From: an uncultured Collinsella sp.
GTDB lineage: Bacteria > Actinomycetota > Coriobacteriia > Coriobacteriales > Coriobacteriaceae
DNA: 28,296 nt
Assembly: GCA_905197665.1 (NCBI GenBank)
Contig: CAJJZP010000025.1
Span: 1-28,296 of the forward strand
Reading direction: 5' to 3'
The translations under genes and the position numbers were made by a program. Shown here in pieces: positions 15,281 through 21,313 of the stretch; the first letter of the stretch is position 1, and the number at the start of each line of letters is the position of its first letter. The notes under the pieces are model-generated. The model ran no database searches and was not told the DNA's origin. It saw only the letters and a program-made list of their open reading frames with translations.

Positions 15281-15290
15281 GTGAACGGTA
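15281..15290 (-). promoter_or_regulatory. Distal reversed CCGTTC-type box upstream of arcA copy 1
   Basis: GTGAACGGTA is the reverse complement of TACCGTTCAC, the box form seen near the promoter. The same form occurs upstream of copy 2 at 18417-18426. Weaker relatives are GAAAAACGGT at about 15345 and AAACCGTTTT at about 15459. The rest of 15188-15597 is AT-rich and has no convincing gene. Confidence 0.4.
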
Positions 15291-15597
15291 TCTTTACCTA
15301 CTTCTTACGCTGACAAGCCATAGAGCTGACGCCCTTCGCGTTGTGAAAAACGGTCTATATCCTCACTCAACTGGTGAGTATGTGTGAATAAGAATGATAG
15401 GTAGCTGAATATCATCGAATACAGACAGAAACACGAACAAGCGTCATTTATATACATAAAACCGTTTTAGATATGCAATTCTTAATCGAAAGATTGGAGT
15501 TGTAATTGCGAATGATTTTTAAGAAAAAAGAGCATTTACCTTAGAAAAGCTACTTTAGAACGCCGAAGTGCATTATGGGAGAATCATATTCGATATA

Positions 15598-15624
15598 CCG
15601 TTCATCGAACTTTGTTGACCGTTC
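15598..15624 (+). promoter_or_regulatory. Tandem CCGTTC boxes, arcA copy 1
   Basis: CCGTTC occurs at 15598-15603 and 15619-15624, exactly 21 bp (two helical turns) apart. The second box starts 39 bp before the -10 box. Spacing and position are identical upstream of arcA copy 2 although the sequence between the boxes differs, which points to an activator site. Confidence 0.65.
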
Positions 15625-15634
15625 GGGGGCGAGG

Positions 15635-15663
15635 TGGAATTGCGGTTGGAATTTGGATATAAC
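15635..15663 (+). promoter_or_regulatory. Core promoter of arcA copy 1
   Basis: TATAAC (15658-15663) is a good -10. The hexamer 17 bp upstream, TGGAAT (15635-15640), is a poor -35. The same TGGAA-N17-TATAA arrangement is kept at copy 2, consistent with activator dependence. Confidence 0.65.
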
Positions 15664-15680
15664 TAGAGCTGTCAGCAAGC

Positions 15681-15724
15681 AGCACCCGTTACGGAAGGGT
15701 GCTGAGAGATTCGGCCGAAAGGCC
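15681..15724 (+). ncRNA. Structured 5' leader of arcA copy 1
   Basis: Two hairpins: AGCACCC (15681-15687) with GGGTGCT (15697-15703), loop containing ACGG; and GGCC (15713-15716) with GGCC (15721-15724), loop GAAA. The matching leader of copy 2 changes the stem bases in compensating ways. It does not match a riboswitch class I can name. Confidence 0.6.
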
Positions 15725-16987
15725 CGAAAGAAAGGTAGGAGGCCATGACGAAAGGTCTGCACGTGCCTTCCGAGATCGGCAAGCTCAGGAAGGTCTGCCT
15801 GCACCGTCCCGGCGACGAGCTCCTCAACCTGCCGCCCGACGAGCTCGAGCGACTCCTGTTCGACGACGTCCCGTTCCTGGAGGTCGCGCAGCAGGAGCAC
15901 GACACCTTCGCCCAGATCCTTAAGGACCAGGGCGTGGAGGTGCTCTACCTGGAGAACCTCGTCGCAGAGGTGTTCGACCAGGTCCCCGGCGCCCGCGCCG
16001 AGTTCACCGACCAGTACATCGCCGAGGCAGGCATCCGCGGCCAGCACATGCCGCAGATCGTCCGCGAGAAGCTGGACTCCATCGAGGACAACCTCGAGTT
16101 CGTCAAGAAGACCATGGCCGGCATGACCAAGGCCGAGATCGACATGCCCCTCACGGCGTCCACGACCCTCGACTCCCTGGTCAACTCCGAGTCCGAGTCC
16201 GACCTGATCATCGACCCGATGCCCAACCTCTACTTCACCCGCGACCCGTTCGCGGTCGTCGGCGAGGGCGTCAACCTCAACCGCATGTACTCGGTCACCC
16301 GCAACCGCGAGACCCTGTACGGCAAGTACGTCTTCAAGTACCACCCCGACTACAAGGACGTCTCCCTGTACTTCCGCCGCGACTGCCAGTTCCACACCGA
16401 GGGCGGCGACGTGCTGAACATCAACGAGAAGACCCTCGCCGTCGGCATCTCCCAGCGCACCCAGGCCGCAGCCATCGACGTCATGGCCCAGAACATCTTC
16501 TGGAACTCCGACTCCAAGGTCGAGCGCATCCTGGCCTTCGACATCCCGGTCTCGCGCGCCTTCATGCACCTCGACACGGTCTTCACCCAGATCGACGTCG
16601 ATAAGTTCACGATCCACCCCGCCATCATGGGCACCCTGCGCGTCTACGAGCTGACCGCCGGCAAGAACCCGGGCGAGGTCAACATCCGCCTGATCGAGGA
16701 CACCCTCGAGCACGTCCTGGAGGACGCCACCGGCGTCGACCAGGTCAAGCTGATCCCCTGCGGCGGCGGCGACCCGATCGCGGCCTCCCGCGAGCAGTGG
16801 AACGACGGCTCCAACACCCTGTGCGTCGAGCCCGGCAAGATCTGCGTCTACGCCCGCAACACCGTCACCAACGACGTGCTGTACAAGGAGGGCCTGGACC
16901 TTCTCGTCGTGCCCTCCGCCGAGCTCTCCCGCGGCCGTGGCGGCCCGCGCTGCATGAGCATGCCCTTCTGGCGCGAGGACCTCTAAG
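15721..16987 (+). repeat. 1,267-bp direct repeat, copy 1 (arcA)
   Basis: From GGCCCGAAAG in the leader to one base past the stop codon, the sequence appears identical to 18800-20066. The translated proteins are the same, and so are the chance antisense reading frames over most of the tract. Identity ends abruptly on both sides. Confidence 0.9.
15745..16986 (+). CDS. arcA: Arginine deiminase, copy 1
   Basis: Hydrolyses L-arginine to L-citrulline and ammonia, the first step of the cytoplasmic arginine deiminase pathway. The 413-aa product has the full family length and the catalytic set Asp167 (FTRDPFAV), Glu219 (HTEGGDVL), His275 (FMHLDTVF) and Cys403 (RGGPRCMSMPFWRED), parallel to D166/E224/H278/C406 of the Pseudomonas enzyme. 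AGGAGG lies only 2 bp from ATG 15745, so the AAAGG at 15731-15735 may be the working ribosome site. Codons end almost entirely in C or G, as in strongly expressed genes. It appears monocistronic, with hairpins directly after the stop. The product is identical to the second arcA 3,079 bp downstream. Confidence 0.98.
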   Translation: MTKGLHVPSEIGKLRKVCLHRPGDELLNLPPDELERLLFDDVPFLEVAQQEHDTFAQILKDQGVEVLYLENLVAEVFDQVPGARAEFTDQYIAEAGIRGQHMPQIVREKLDSIEDNLEFVKKTMAGMTKAEIDMPLTASTTLDSLVNSESESDLIIDPMPNLYFTRDPFAVVGEGVNLNRMYSVTRNRETLYGKYVFKYHPDYKDVSLYFRRDCQFHTEGGDVLNINEKTLAVGISQRTQAAAIDVMAQNIFWNSDSKVERILAFDIPVSRAFMHLDTVFTQIDVDKFTIHPAIMGTLRVYELTAGKNPGEVNIRLIEDTLEHVLEDATGVDQVKLIPCGGGDPIAASREQWNDGSNTLCVEPGKICVYARNTVTNDVLYKEGLDLLVVPSAELSRGRGGPRCMSMPFWREDL

Positions 16988-17049
16988 GTTTTCAAAGACC
17001 CGTACAGGTCTTACTACAAACATCTAGCTGCCATTAGATGTCTCCCATT

Positions 17050-17078
17050 GGGGCGGTGCGGATCTTTCGCACCGCCCC
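17050..17078 (+). terminator. Terminator of arcA copy 1
   Basis: GGGGCGGTGCG (17050-17060) and CGCACCGCCCC (17068-17078) form a perfect 11-bp stem with a 7-nt loop, followed by a short AT-rich stretch. Two smaller hairpins precede it: AAGACC/GGTCTT (16995-17012) and ACATCTA/TAGATGT (17020-17041). Confidence 0.75.
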
Positions 17079-17121
17079 ATTCATGTTTAATGACGCTAAA
17101 TGAAGATCAGATAAGGTGGCC

Positions 17122-18246
17122 ATGGATATCAAGACAATCGGTGTTGAGGAATGGCTCAACGTTTGGGAGAAGAGTGCTACCTGGGATATAGCTCAGTCGA
17201 CGATCTCGTCGCTGACCATGGGCGAGCTTCGCGCACTGGACGAGCAGGACGGCGCCACGTTCTACGAGCGCCTGGATCGCGAGAAGATGAACTACGGCTG
17301 GATCGAGGGATCGCCGGAATTTAAGGCCGAGGTCGCCAAGCTGTATCGTCGCGATGTCAATCACGATCACATTCTGCAGACCAATGGCTGCACGGGCGCC
17401 AACCTCAACGCCATCATGGCCGTTGTGGAGCCCGGCGATCACGTGATTGCCGAGTGGCCTACCTATGCGCCGCTCTACGAGATCCCGCGTACGCTGGGTG
17501 CCGAGGTCGAGTATTGGGAGCTCCGCGAGGAGCTCGGCTGGAAGCCCGATATCGAACAGCTCAAGCGCTCGGTGCGCCCCAACACCAAGCTCATCAGCAT
17601 TAATAACGCATCGAACCCCATCGGTACGGTGCTCGATGCCGATACGCTCGGCCAGATTGCCGAGATTGCCCGTTCGGTGGGCGCCTACGTGCTGTGCGAC
17701 GAGGTGTACCTGCCGCTCGAGAACACCGAGTCCTTTATGTCGATGGTCGACGTGTACGAGAAGGCCATTGTCACCAACTCGGTGTCCAAGACCTATTCGA
17801 CGCCTGCGGCCCGCGTGGGCTGGGTCGTGGCCGACGAAGAGGTGTCCAACCGCATCCGCACCTATCGTGACTACACCATGATCTGCGGCGGCGTGTTCAA
17901 CGACGCTCTGGCGACCTACGTGCTCGAGCACAGGGATAAGATCCTTGGGCGCAACCGTAAGATCGTGTTTGGCAACCGTGATATCGCTCAGGCATGGATC
18001 GATACGCAGCATCGTGTCTCCTGGACGGCCCCGCAGGGCGTGTCCACCTCGTTTATCCAACTGGATATTCCCGAGGACGACGAGGAGTTCTGCAAGCGCC
18101 TGTTGGCCGAGAGGGGAGTGCTGCTGGTTCCCGGTAGCCGCTTTGAGCTTCCCTGCGGCGCGCGCTTGGGCTACTGCGCGAGCGAAGGCGTTCTCCGCGA
18201 GGGCCTGAGGCTTCTGGGCGAGGCGCTGGCCGAGTTCGATCGCTAG
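17122..18246 (+). CDS. arcT: Class I/II PLP aminotransferase, ArcT-like
   Basis: A fold-type I PLP enzyme of 374 aa. Asn165 (NNASNPIG), Asp193 (CDEVYLP) and Lys223 (NSVSKTYSTPAARVGW), which would form the Schiff base, are all present. Position between the two arcA genes matches the arcT gene described in the arc cluster of Lactobacillus sakei, a putative transaminase. A substrate related to arginine, citrulline or ornithine is therefore likely but not shown. Remote relatives include MalY/PatB-like lyases and capreomycidine synthase-type enzymes, so a lyase or cyclase activity is possible. ATG 17122 follows AAGGTGG; a GTG two codons earlier overlaps that site. Codon use is less extreme than in arcA. 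Confidence 0.85.
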   Translation: MDIKTIGVEEWLNVWEKSATWDIAQSTISSLTMGELRALDEQDGATFYERLDREKMNYGWIEGSPEFKAEVAKLYRRDVNHDHILQTNGCTGANLNAIMAVVEPGDHVIAEWPTYAPLYEIPRTLGAEVEYWELREELGWKPDIEQLKRSVRPNTKLISINNASNPIGTVLDADTLGQIAEIARSVGAYVLCDEVYLPLENTESFMSMVDVYEKAIVTNSVSKTYSTPAARVGWVVADEEVSNRIRTYRDYTMICGGVFNDALATYVLEHRDKILGRNRKIVFGNRDIAQAWIDTQHRVSWTAPQGVSTSFIQLDIPEDDEEFCKRLLAERGVLLVPGSRFELPCGARLGYCASEGVLREGLRLLGEALAEFDR

Positions 18247-18300
18247 CCCCTTGAGGCTTTCGAGGGCCTAAACCTTTCTGGGCCCTAGATATACCGAATG

Positions 18301-18337
18301 CAGACCCGCTCCCTTGGGGGCGGGTCTGTTTGTCTTT
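18301..18337 (+). terminator. Terminator of the aminotransferase gene
   Basis: CAGACCCGC (18301-18309) pairs with GCGGGTCTG (18320-18328), with a small inner CCC/GGG continuation, followed by TTTGTCTTT. It separates this gene from the second arcA. Confidence 0.85.
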
Positions 18338-18418
18338 ACCGCCGAAAAAATCAACTTGTTACAAATGGAGGCGCAAAGCAGACGGTGTATTCGATGGGCC
18401 TTATACTGAGCTTCCGGT

Positions 18419-18445
18419 GAACGGTATCCAACGTCTGGTAAACGG
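18419..18445 (-). promoter_or_regulatory. Distal pair of reversed CCGTTC-type boxes, arcA copy 2
   Basis: GAACGG (18419-18424, within GTGAACGGTA) and AAACGG (18440-18445, within GTAAACGGTA) are again exactly 21 bp apart, but inverted relative to the proximal pair about 250 bp downstream. The arrangement could support looping. The stretch 18338-18675 is otherwise AT-rich and has no gene. Confidence 0.55.
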
Positions 18446-18675
18446 TAGCCTGTTTGCCAAAAATGAATAGGACGAACTTATTTCTGAATAAAAATCAAAA
18501 TGGTTGAGACGTAGCAAGAATTGCGAATTCTATTCATACCTTTGCGTGAAATATGCAAATCGAGGGTGGTTTAAGAAAGATTAGTTCCAATTGATTTTTC
18601 GGTTAAAAAGGCATTTAAGCACGTAAATACACTTTATTAAGTCAAAGTGTACCATGCGTGAAGTATATGTGTATG

Positions 18676-18702
18676 CCGTTCACCCCTCATATAAAACCGT
18701 TC
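18676..18702 (+). promoter_or_regulatory. Tandem CCGTTC boxes, arcA copy 2
   Basis: CCGTTC at 18676-18681 and 18697-18702, 21 bp apart, with the second starting 39 bp before the -10 exactly as at copy 1. GGGGGC.AGGTGGAA follows in both copies. Confidence 0.65.
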
Positions 18703-18712
18703 GGGGGCAAGG

Positions 18713-18741
18713 TGGAAGTATGGGCTGATTTTGGATATAAA
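18713..18741 (+). promoter_or_regulatory. Core promoter of arcA copy 2
   Basis: TGGAAG (18713-18718), 17 bp, then TATAAA (18736-18741). It has the same geometry as copy 1, with a weak -35 and a good -10. Confidence 0.65.
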
Positions 18742-18758
18742 TATGTCGTCAGCAATAA

Positions 18759-18803
18759 CGCCTCACACGGAGGGGCGCTAACGAATCGGCCCTGACAAGG
18801 GCC
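18759..18803 (+). ncRNA. Structured 5' leader of arcA copy 2
   Basis: Hairpin 1: CGCCTC (18759-18764) with GGGGCG (18772-18777), one T-G pair, loop ACACGGA. Hairpin 2: GGCCCT (18788-18793) with AGGGCC (18798-18803), loop GACA. Against copy 1, an A-T pair becomes G-C in hairpin 1, and two matched base pairs are added to hairpin 2. Confidence 0.6.
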
Positions 18804-20066
18804 CGAAAGAAAGGTAGGAGGCCATGACGAAAGGTCTGCACGTGCCTTCCGAGATCGGCAAGCTCAGGAAGGTCTGCCTGCACCGTCCCGGCGACGAGCT
18901 CCTCAACCTGCCGCCCGACGAGCTCGAGCGACTCCTGTTCGACGACGTCCCGTTCCTGGAGGTCGCGCAGCAGGAGCACGACACCTTCGCCCAGATCCTT
19001 AAGGACCAGGGCGTGGAGGTGCTCTACCTGGAGAACCTCGTCGCAGAGGTGTTCGACCAGGTCCCCGGCGCCCGCGCCGAGTTCACCGACCAGTACATCG
19101 CCGAGGCAGGCATCCGCGGCCAGCACATGCCGCAGATCGTCCGCGAGAAGCTGGACTCCATCGAGGACAACCTCGAGTTCGTCAAGAAGACCATGGCCGG
19201 CATGACCAAGGCCGAGATCGACATGCCCCTCACGGCGTCCACGACCCTCGACTCCCTGGTCAACTCCGAGTCCGAGTCCGACCTGATCATCGACCCGATG
19301 CCCAACCTCTACTTCACCCGCGACCCGTTCGCGGTCGTCGGCGAGGGCGTCAACCTCAACCGCATGTACTCGGTCACCCGCAACCGCGAGACCCTGTACG
19401 GCAAGTACGTCTTCAAGTACCACCCCGACTACAAGGACGTCTCCCTGTACTTCCGCCGCGACTGCCAGTTCCACACCGAGGGCGGCGACGTGCTGAACAT
19501 CAACGAGAAGACCCTCGCCGTCGGCATCTCCCAGCGCACCCAGGCCGCAGCCATCGACGTCATGGCCCAGAACATCTTCTGGAACTCCGACTCCAAGGTC
19601 GAGCGCATCCTGGCCTTCGACATCCCGGTCTCGCGCGCCTTCATGCACCTCGACACGGTCTTCACCCAGATCGACGTCGATAAGTTCACGATCCACCCCG
19701 CCATCATGGGCACCCTGCGCGTCTACGAGCTGACCGCCGGCAAGAACCCGGGCGAGGTCAACATCCGCCTGATCGAGGACACCCTCGAGCACGTCCTGGA
19801 GGACGCCACCGGCGTCGACCAGGTCAAGCTGATCCCCTGCGGCGGCGGCGACCCGATCGCGGCCTCCCGCGAGCAGTGGAACGACGGCTCCAACACCCTG
19901 TGCGTCGAGCCCGGCAAGATCTGCGTCTACGCCCGCAACACCGTCACCAACGACGTGCTGTACAAGGAGGGCCTGGACCTTCTCGTCGTGCCCTCCGCCG
20001 AGCTCTCCCGCGGCCGTGGCGGCCCGCGCTGCATGAGCATGCCCTTCTGGCGCGAGGACCTCTAAG
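18800..20066 (+). repeat. 1,267-bp direct repeat, copy 2 (arcA)
   Basis: Apparently identical to 15721-16987. The copies are direct repeats whose starts are 3,079 bp apart and flank the arcT-like gene. Confidence 0.9.
18824..20065 (+). CDS. arcA: Arginine deiminase, copy 2
   Basis: Same 413-aa sequence as copy 1, with all four catalytic residues (Asp167, Glu219, His275, Cys403). It lies 105 bp upstream of arcB, so this copy is placed like the normal first gene of an arc operon. The leader is homologous to that of copy 1 but diverged. Its 3' flank, with a CCGGTGCGGT hairpin, is unrelated to the 3' flank of copy 1. It may therefore be expressed together with arcB while copy 1 is a separate unit, which would allow different dosage or timing from similar promoters. 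Confidence 0.98.
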   Translation: MTKGLHVPSEIGKLRKVCLHRPGDELLNLPPDELERLLFDDVPFLEVAQQEHDTFAQILKDQGVEVLYLENLVAEVFDQVPGARAEFTDQYIAEAGIRGQHMPQIVREKLDSIEDNLEFVKKTMAGMTKAEIDMPLTASTTLDSLVNSESESDLIIDPMPNLYFTRDPFAVVGEGVNLNRMYSVTRNRETLYGKYVFKYHPDYKDVSLYFRRDCQFHTEGGDVLNINEKTLAVGISQRTQAAAIDVMAQNIFWNSDSKVERILAFDIPVSRAFMHLDTVFTQIDVDKFTIHPAIMGTLRVYELTAGKNPGEVNIRLIEDTLEHVLEDATGVDQVKLIPCGGGDPIAASREQWNDGSNTLCVEPGKICVYARNTVTNDVLYKEGLDLLVVPSAELSRGRGGPRCMSMPFWREDL

Positions 20067-20077
20067 TCTTTCAGTTT

Positions 20078-20109
20078 CCGGTGCGGTCTCCCTACAACCG
20101 CACCGGTTT
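20078..20109 (+). terminator. Intergenic hairpin between arcA copy 2 and arcB
   Basis: CCGGTGCGGT (20078-20087) and ACCGCACCGG (20097-20106) form a perfect 10-bp stem with a 9-nt loop, followed by only TTT. A small GCCCG/CGGGC hairpin (20111-20125) follows. It may be a partial terminator or an RNA-processing site that sets the arcA:arcB ratio. Confidence 0.55.
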
Positions 20110-20170
20110 CGCCCGTCAAACGGGCAACACTAATACTTACGTAATTCATTTCTTCGAAAGGAAACGAACC

Positions 20171-21166
20171 ATGGGTGTCAACCTCTCCGGCCGTAGCTTC
20201 CTCAAGCTTCTCGACCTCACCACCGAGGAGATCGAGTACCTGCTCAAGCTCTCCAAGAACTTCAAGGACATGAAGCGCGCTGGCGTTCCGCACCGCTATC
20301 TCGAGGGCAAGAACATCGTCCTGCTCTTCCAGAAGACCTCCACTCGTACCCGCTGCGCCTTCGAGGTTGGCGGCATGGATCTGGGCATGGGCGTCACCTA
20401 CCTCGATCCGGGTTCGTCGCAGATGGGCAAGAAGGAGTCCATCGAGGACACCGCCCGCGTTCTCGGCCGCATGTATGACGGCATCGAGTTCCGTGGCTTT
20501 GCCCAGGACGACGTCGAGGAGCTTGCCGCTAAGTCCGGCGTGCCCGTCTGGAACGGTCTGACCACCGAGTGGCACCCCACCCAGATGCTCGCCGACATCC
20601 TGACCGTCCAGGAGAACTTCAACTACGACATCAAGGGCAAGACCCTCGTCTTCATGGGCGACTGCAAGAACAACGTCGCTCGCTCCCTCATGGTCGTCTG
20701 CTCCAAGCTCGGCATGAACTTTGTGGCCTGCGGCCCCGAGGAGTGCATGCCCGCTGACGACGTCATCGAGGCCTGCAAGCCCATCGCCGAGGCCAACGGC
20801 TGCACCATCAAGCTGACCACCGACGTCAAGGACGGCGTCACCGGTGCCGACGTTCTCTACACCGACGTGTGGGTCTCCATGGGCGAGCCCGACGAGGTCT
20901 GGGCCGAGCGCATCGCTCAGCTCACTCCGTATCGCGTTACCTCCGAGGTCATGGCTATGGCCAACCCGGGTGCCATCTTCCTGCACTGCCTGCCCAGCTT
21001 CCACGACACCAACACCACGATTGGCGCCGAGAAGTGCGAGCAGTTCGGCATCACCGAGCAGGAGGTCACCGACGAGGTCTTCGAGAGCCCCGCTTCCAAG
21101 GTCTTCGACGAGGCCGAGAACCGCATGCACACCATCAAGGCTGTCATGTACGCTACGCTCAAGTAA
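20171..21166 (+). CDS. arcB: Ornithine carbamoyltransferase (catabolic type by context)
   Basis: Second step of the arginine deiminase pathway: citrulline + phosphate <-> ornithine + carbamoyl phosphate. The 331-aa product has the carbamoyl-phosphate motif STRTR at 57-61, the HPTQ motif in EWHPTQMLAD, and the ornithine-loop HCLP with Cys273. FMGDCKNNVARS and DVWVSMGEPDE are also typical of the family. ATG 20171 follows GAAAGGAAACGAACC; the upstream open frame through the intergenic hairpins is not coding. The catabolic role is inferred from the arcA neighbour, since anabolic ArgF shares the same motifs. Confidence 0.96.
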   Translation: MGVNLSGRSFLKLLDLTTEEIEYLLKLSKNFKDMKRAGVPHRYLEGKNIVLLFQKTSTRTRCAFEVGGMDLGMGVTYLDPGSSQMGKKESIEDTARVLGRMYDGIEFRGFAQDDVEELAAKSGVPVWNGLTTEWHPTQMLADILTVQENFNYDIKGKTLVFMGDCKNNVARSLMVVCSKLGMNFVACGPEECMPADDVIEACKPIAEANGCTIKLTTDVKDGVTGADVLYTDVWVSMGEPDEVWAERIAQLTPYRVTSEVMAMANPGAIFLHCLPSFHDTNTTIGAEKCEQFGITEQEVTDEVFESPASKVFDEAENRMHTIKAVMYATLK

Positions 21167-21182
21167 GAGCATCTAGCATCTC

Positions 21183-21217
21183 GCTCGGGGTGCATTGCTG
21201 CGCACCCCGAGCGCTTT
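21183..21217 (+). terminator. Terminator of arcB
   Basis: GCTCGGGGTGC (21183-21193) and GCACCCCGAGC (21202-21212) form a perfect 11-bp stem followed by GCTTTTGTCT. The transporter gene behind it either has its own promoter or receives readthrough. Confidence 0.85.
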
Positions 21218-21229
21218 TGTCTGGTAAAA

Positions 21230-21280
21230 ATCTCGCACTGAGCGACATGCACGGCACGGAAGAGCCGCTTAGGGCGAGAT
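21230..21280 (+). promoter_or_regulatory. Structured leader of the transporter gene
   Basis: ATCTCGC (21230-21236) pairs perfectly with GCGAGAT (21274-21280), enclosing a smaller CGGC/GCCG hairpin, just upstream of the ribosome site of the transporter. It may be a translational control element or simply spacer structure. Confidence 0.35.
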
Positions 21281-21313
21281 CAGTAAATGATTTATGAAGG
21301 GGGGATGAGAACT

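Noticed and set aside
15691..15710. AGGGTGCTGAGAG in the arcA copy 1 leader looks like the CTGAGA signature of a TPP riboswitch.
   Set aside because: The rest of the thiamine aptamer is missing and copy 2 does not keep CTGAGA.
15681..15724. ACGG in the hairpin 1 loop of both arcA leaders recalls the ACGR loops of guanidine-II riboswitches.
   Set aside because: That class needs two ACGR-loop hairpins; hairpin 2 has GAAA or GACA loops, and the loops of hairpin 1 are larger than four bases.
18749..21172. An 807-codon open frame on the minus strand across arcA copy 2 and arcB, and a similar 481-codon frame across arcA copy 1 (15550-16995).
   Set aside because: The translation is Gly/Val/Leu/Asp-rich with no domain character. 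It is the expected antisense shadow of C/G-ending codons over real, well-recognised genes.
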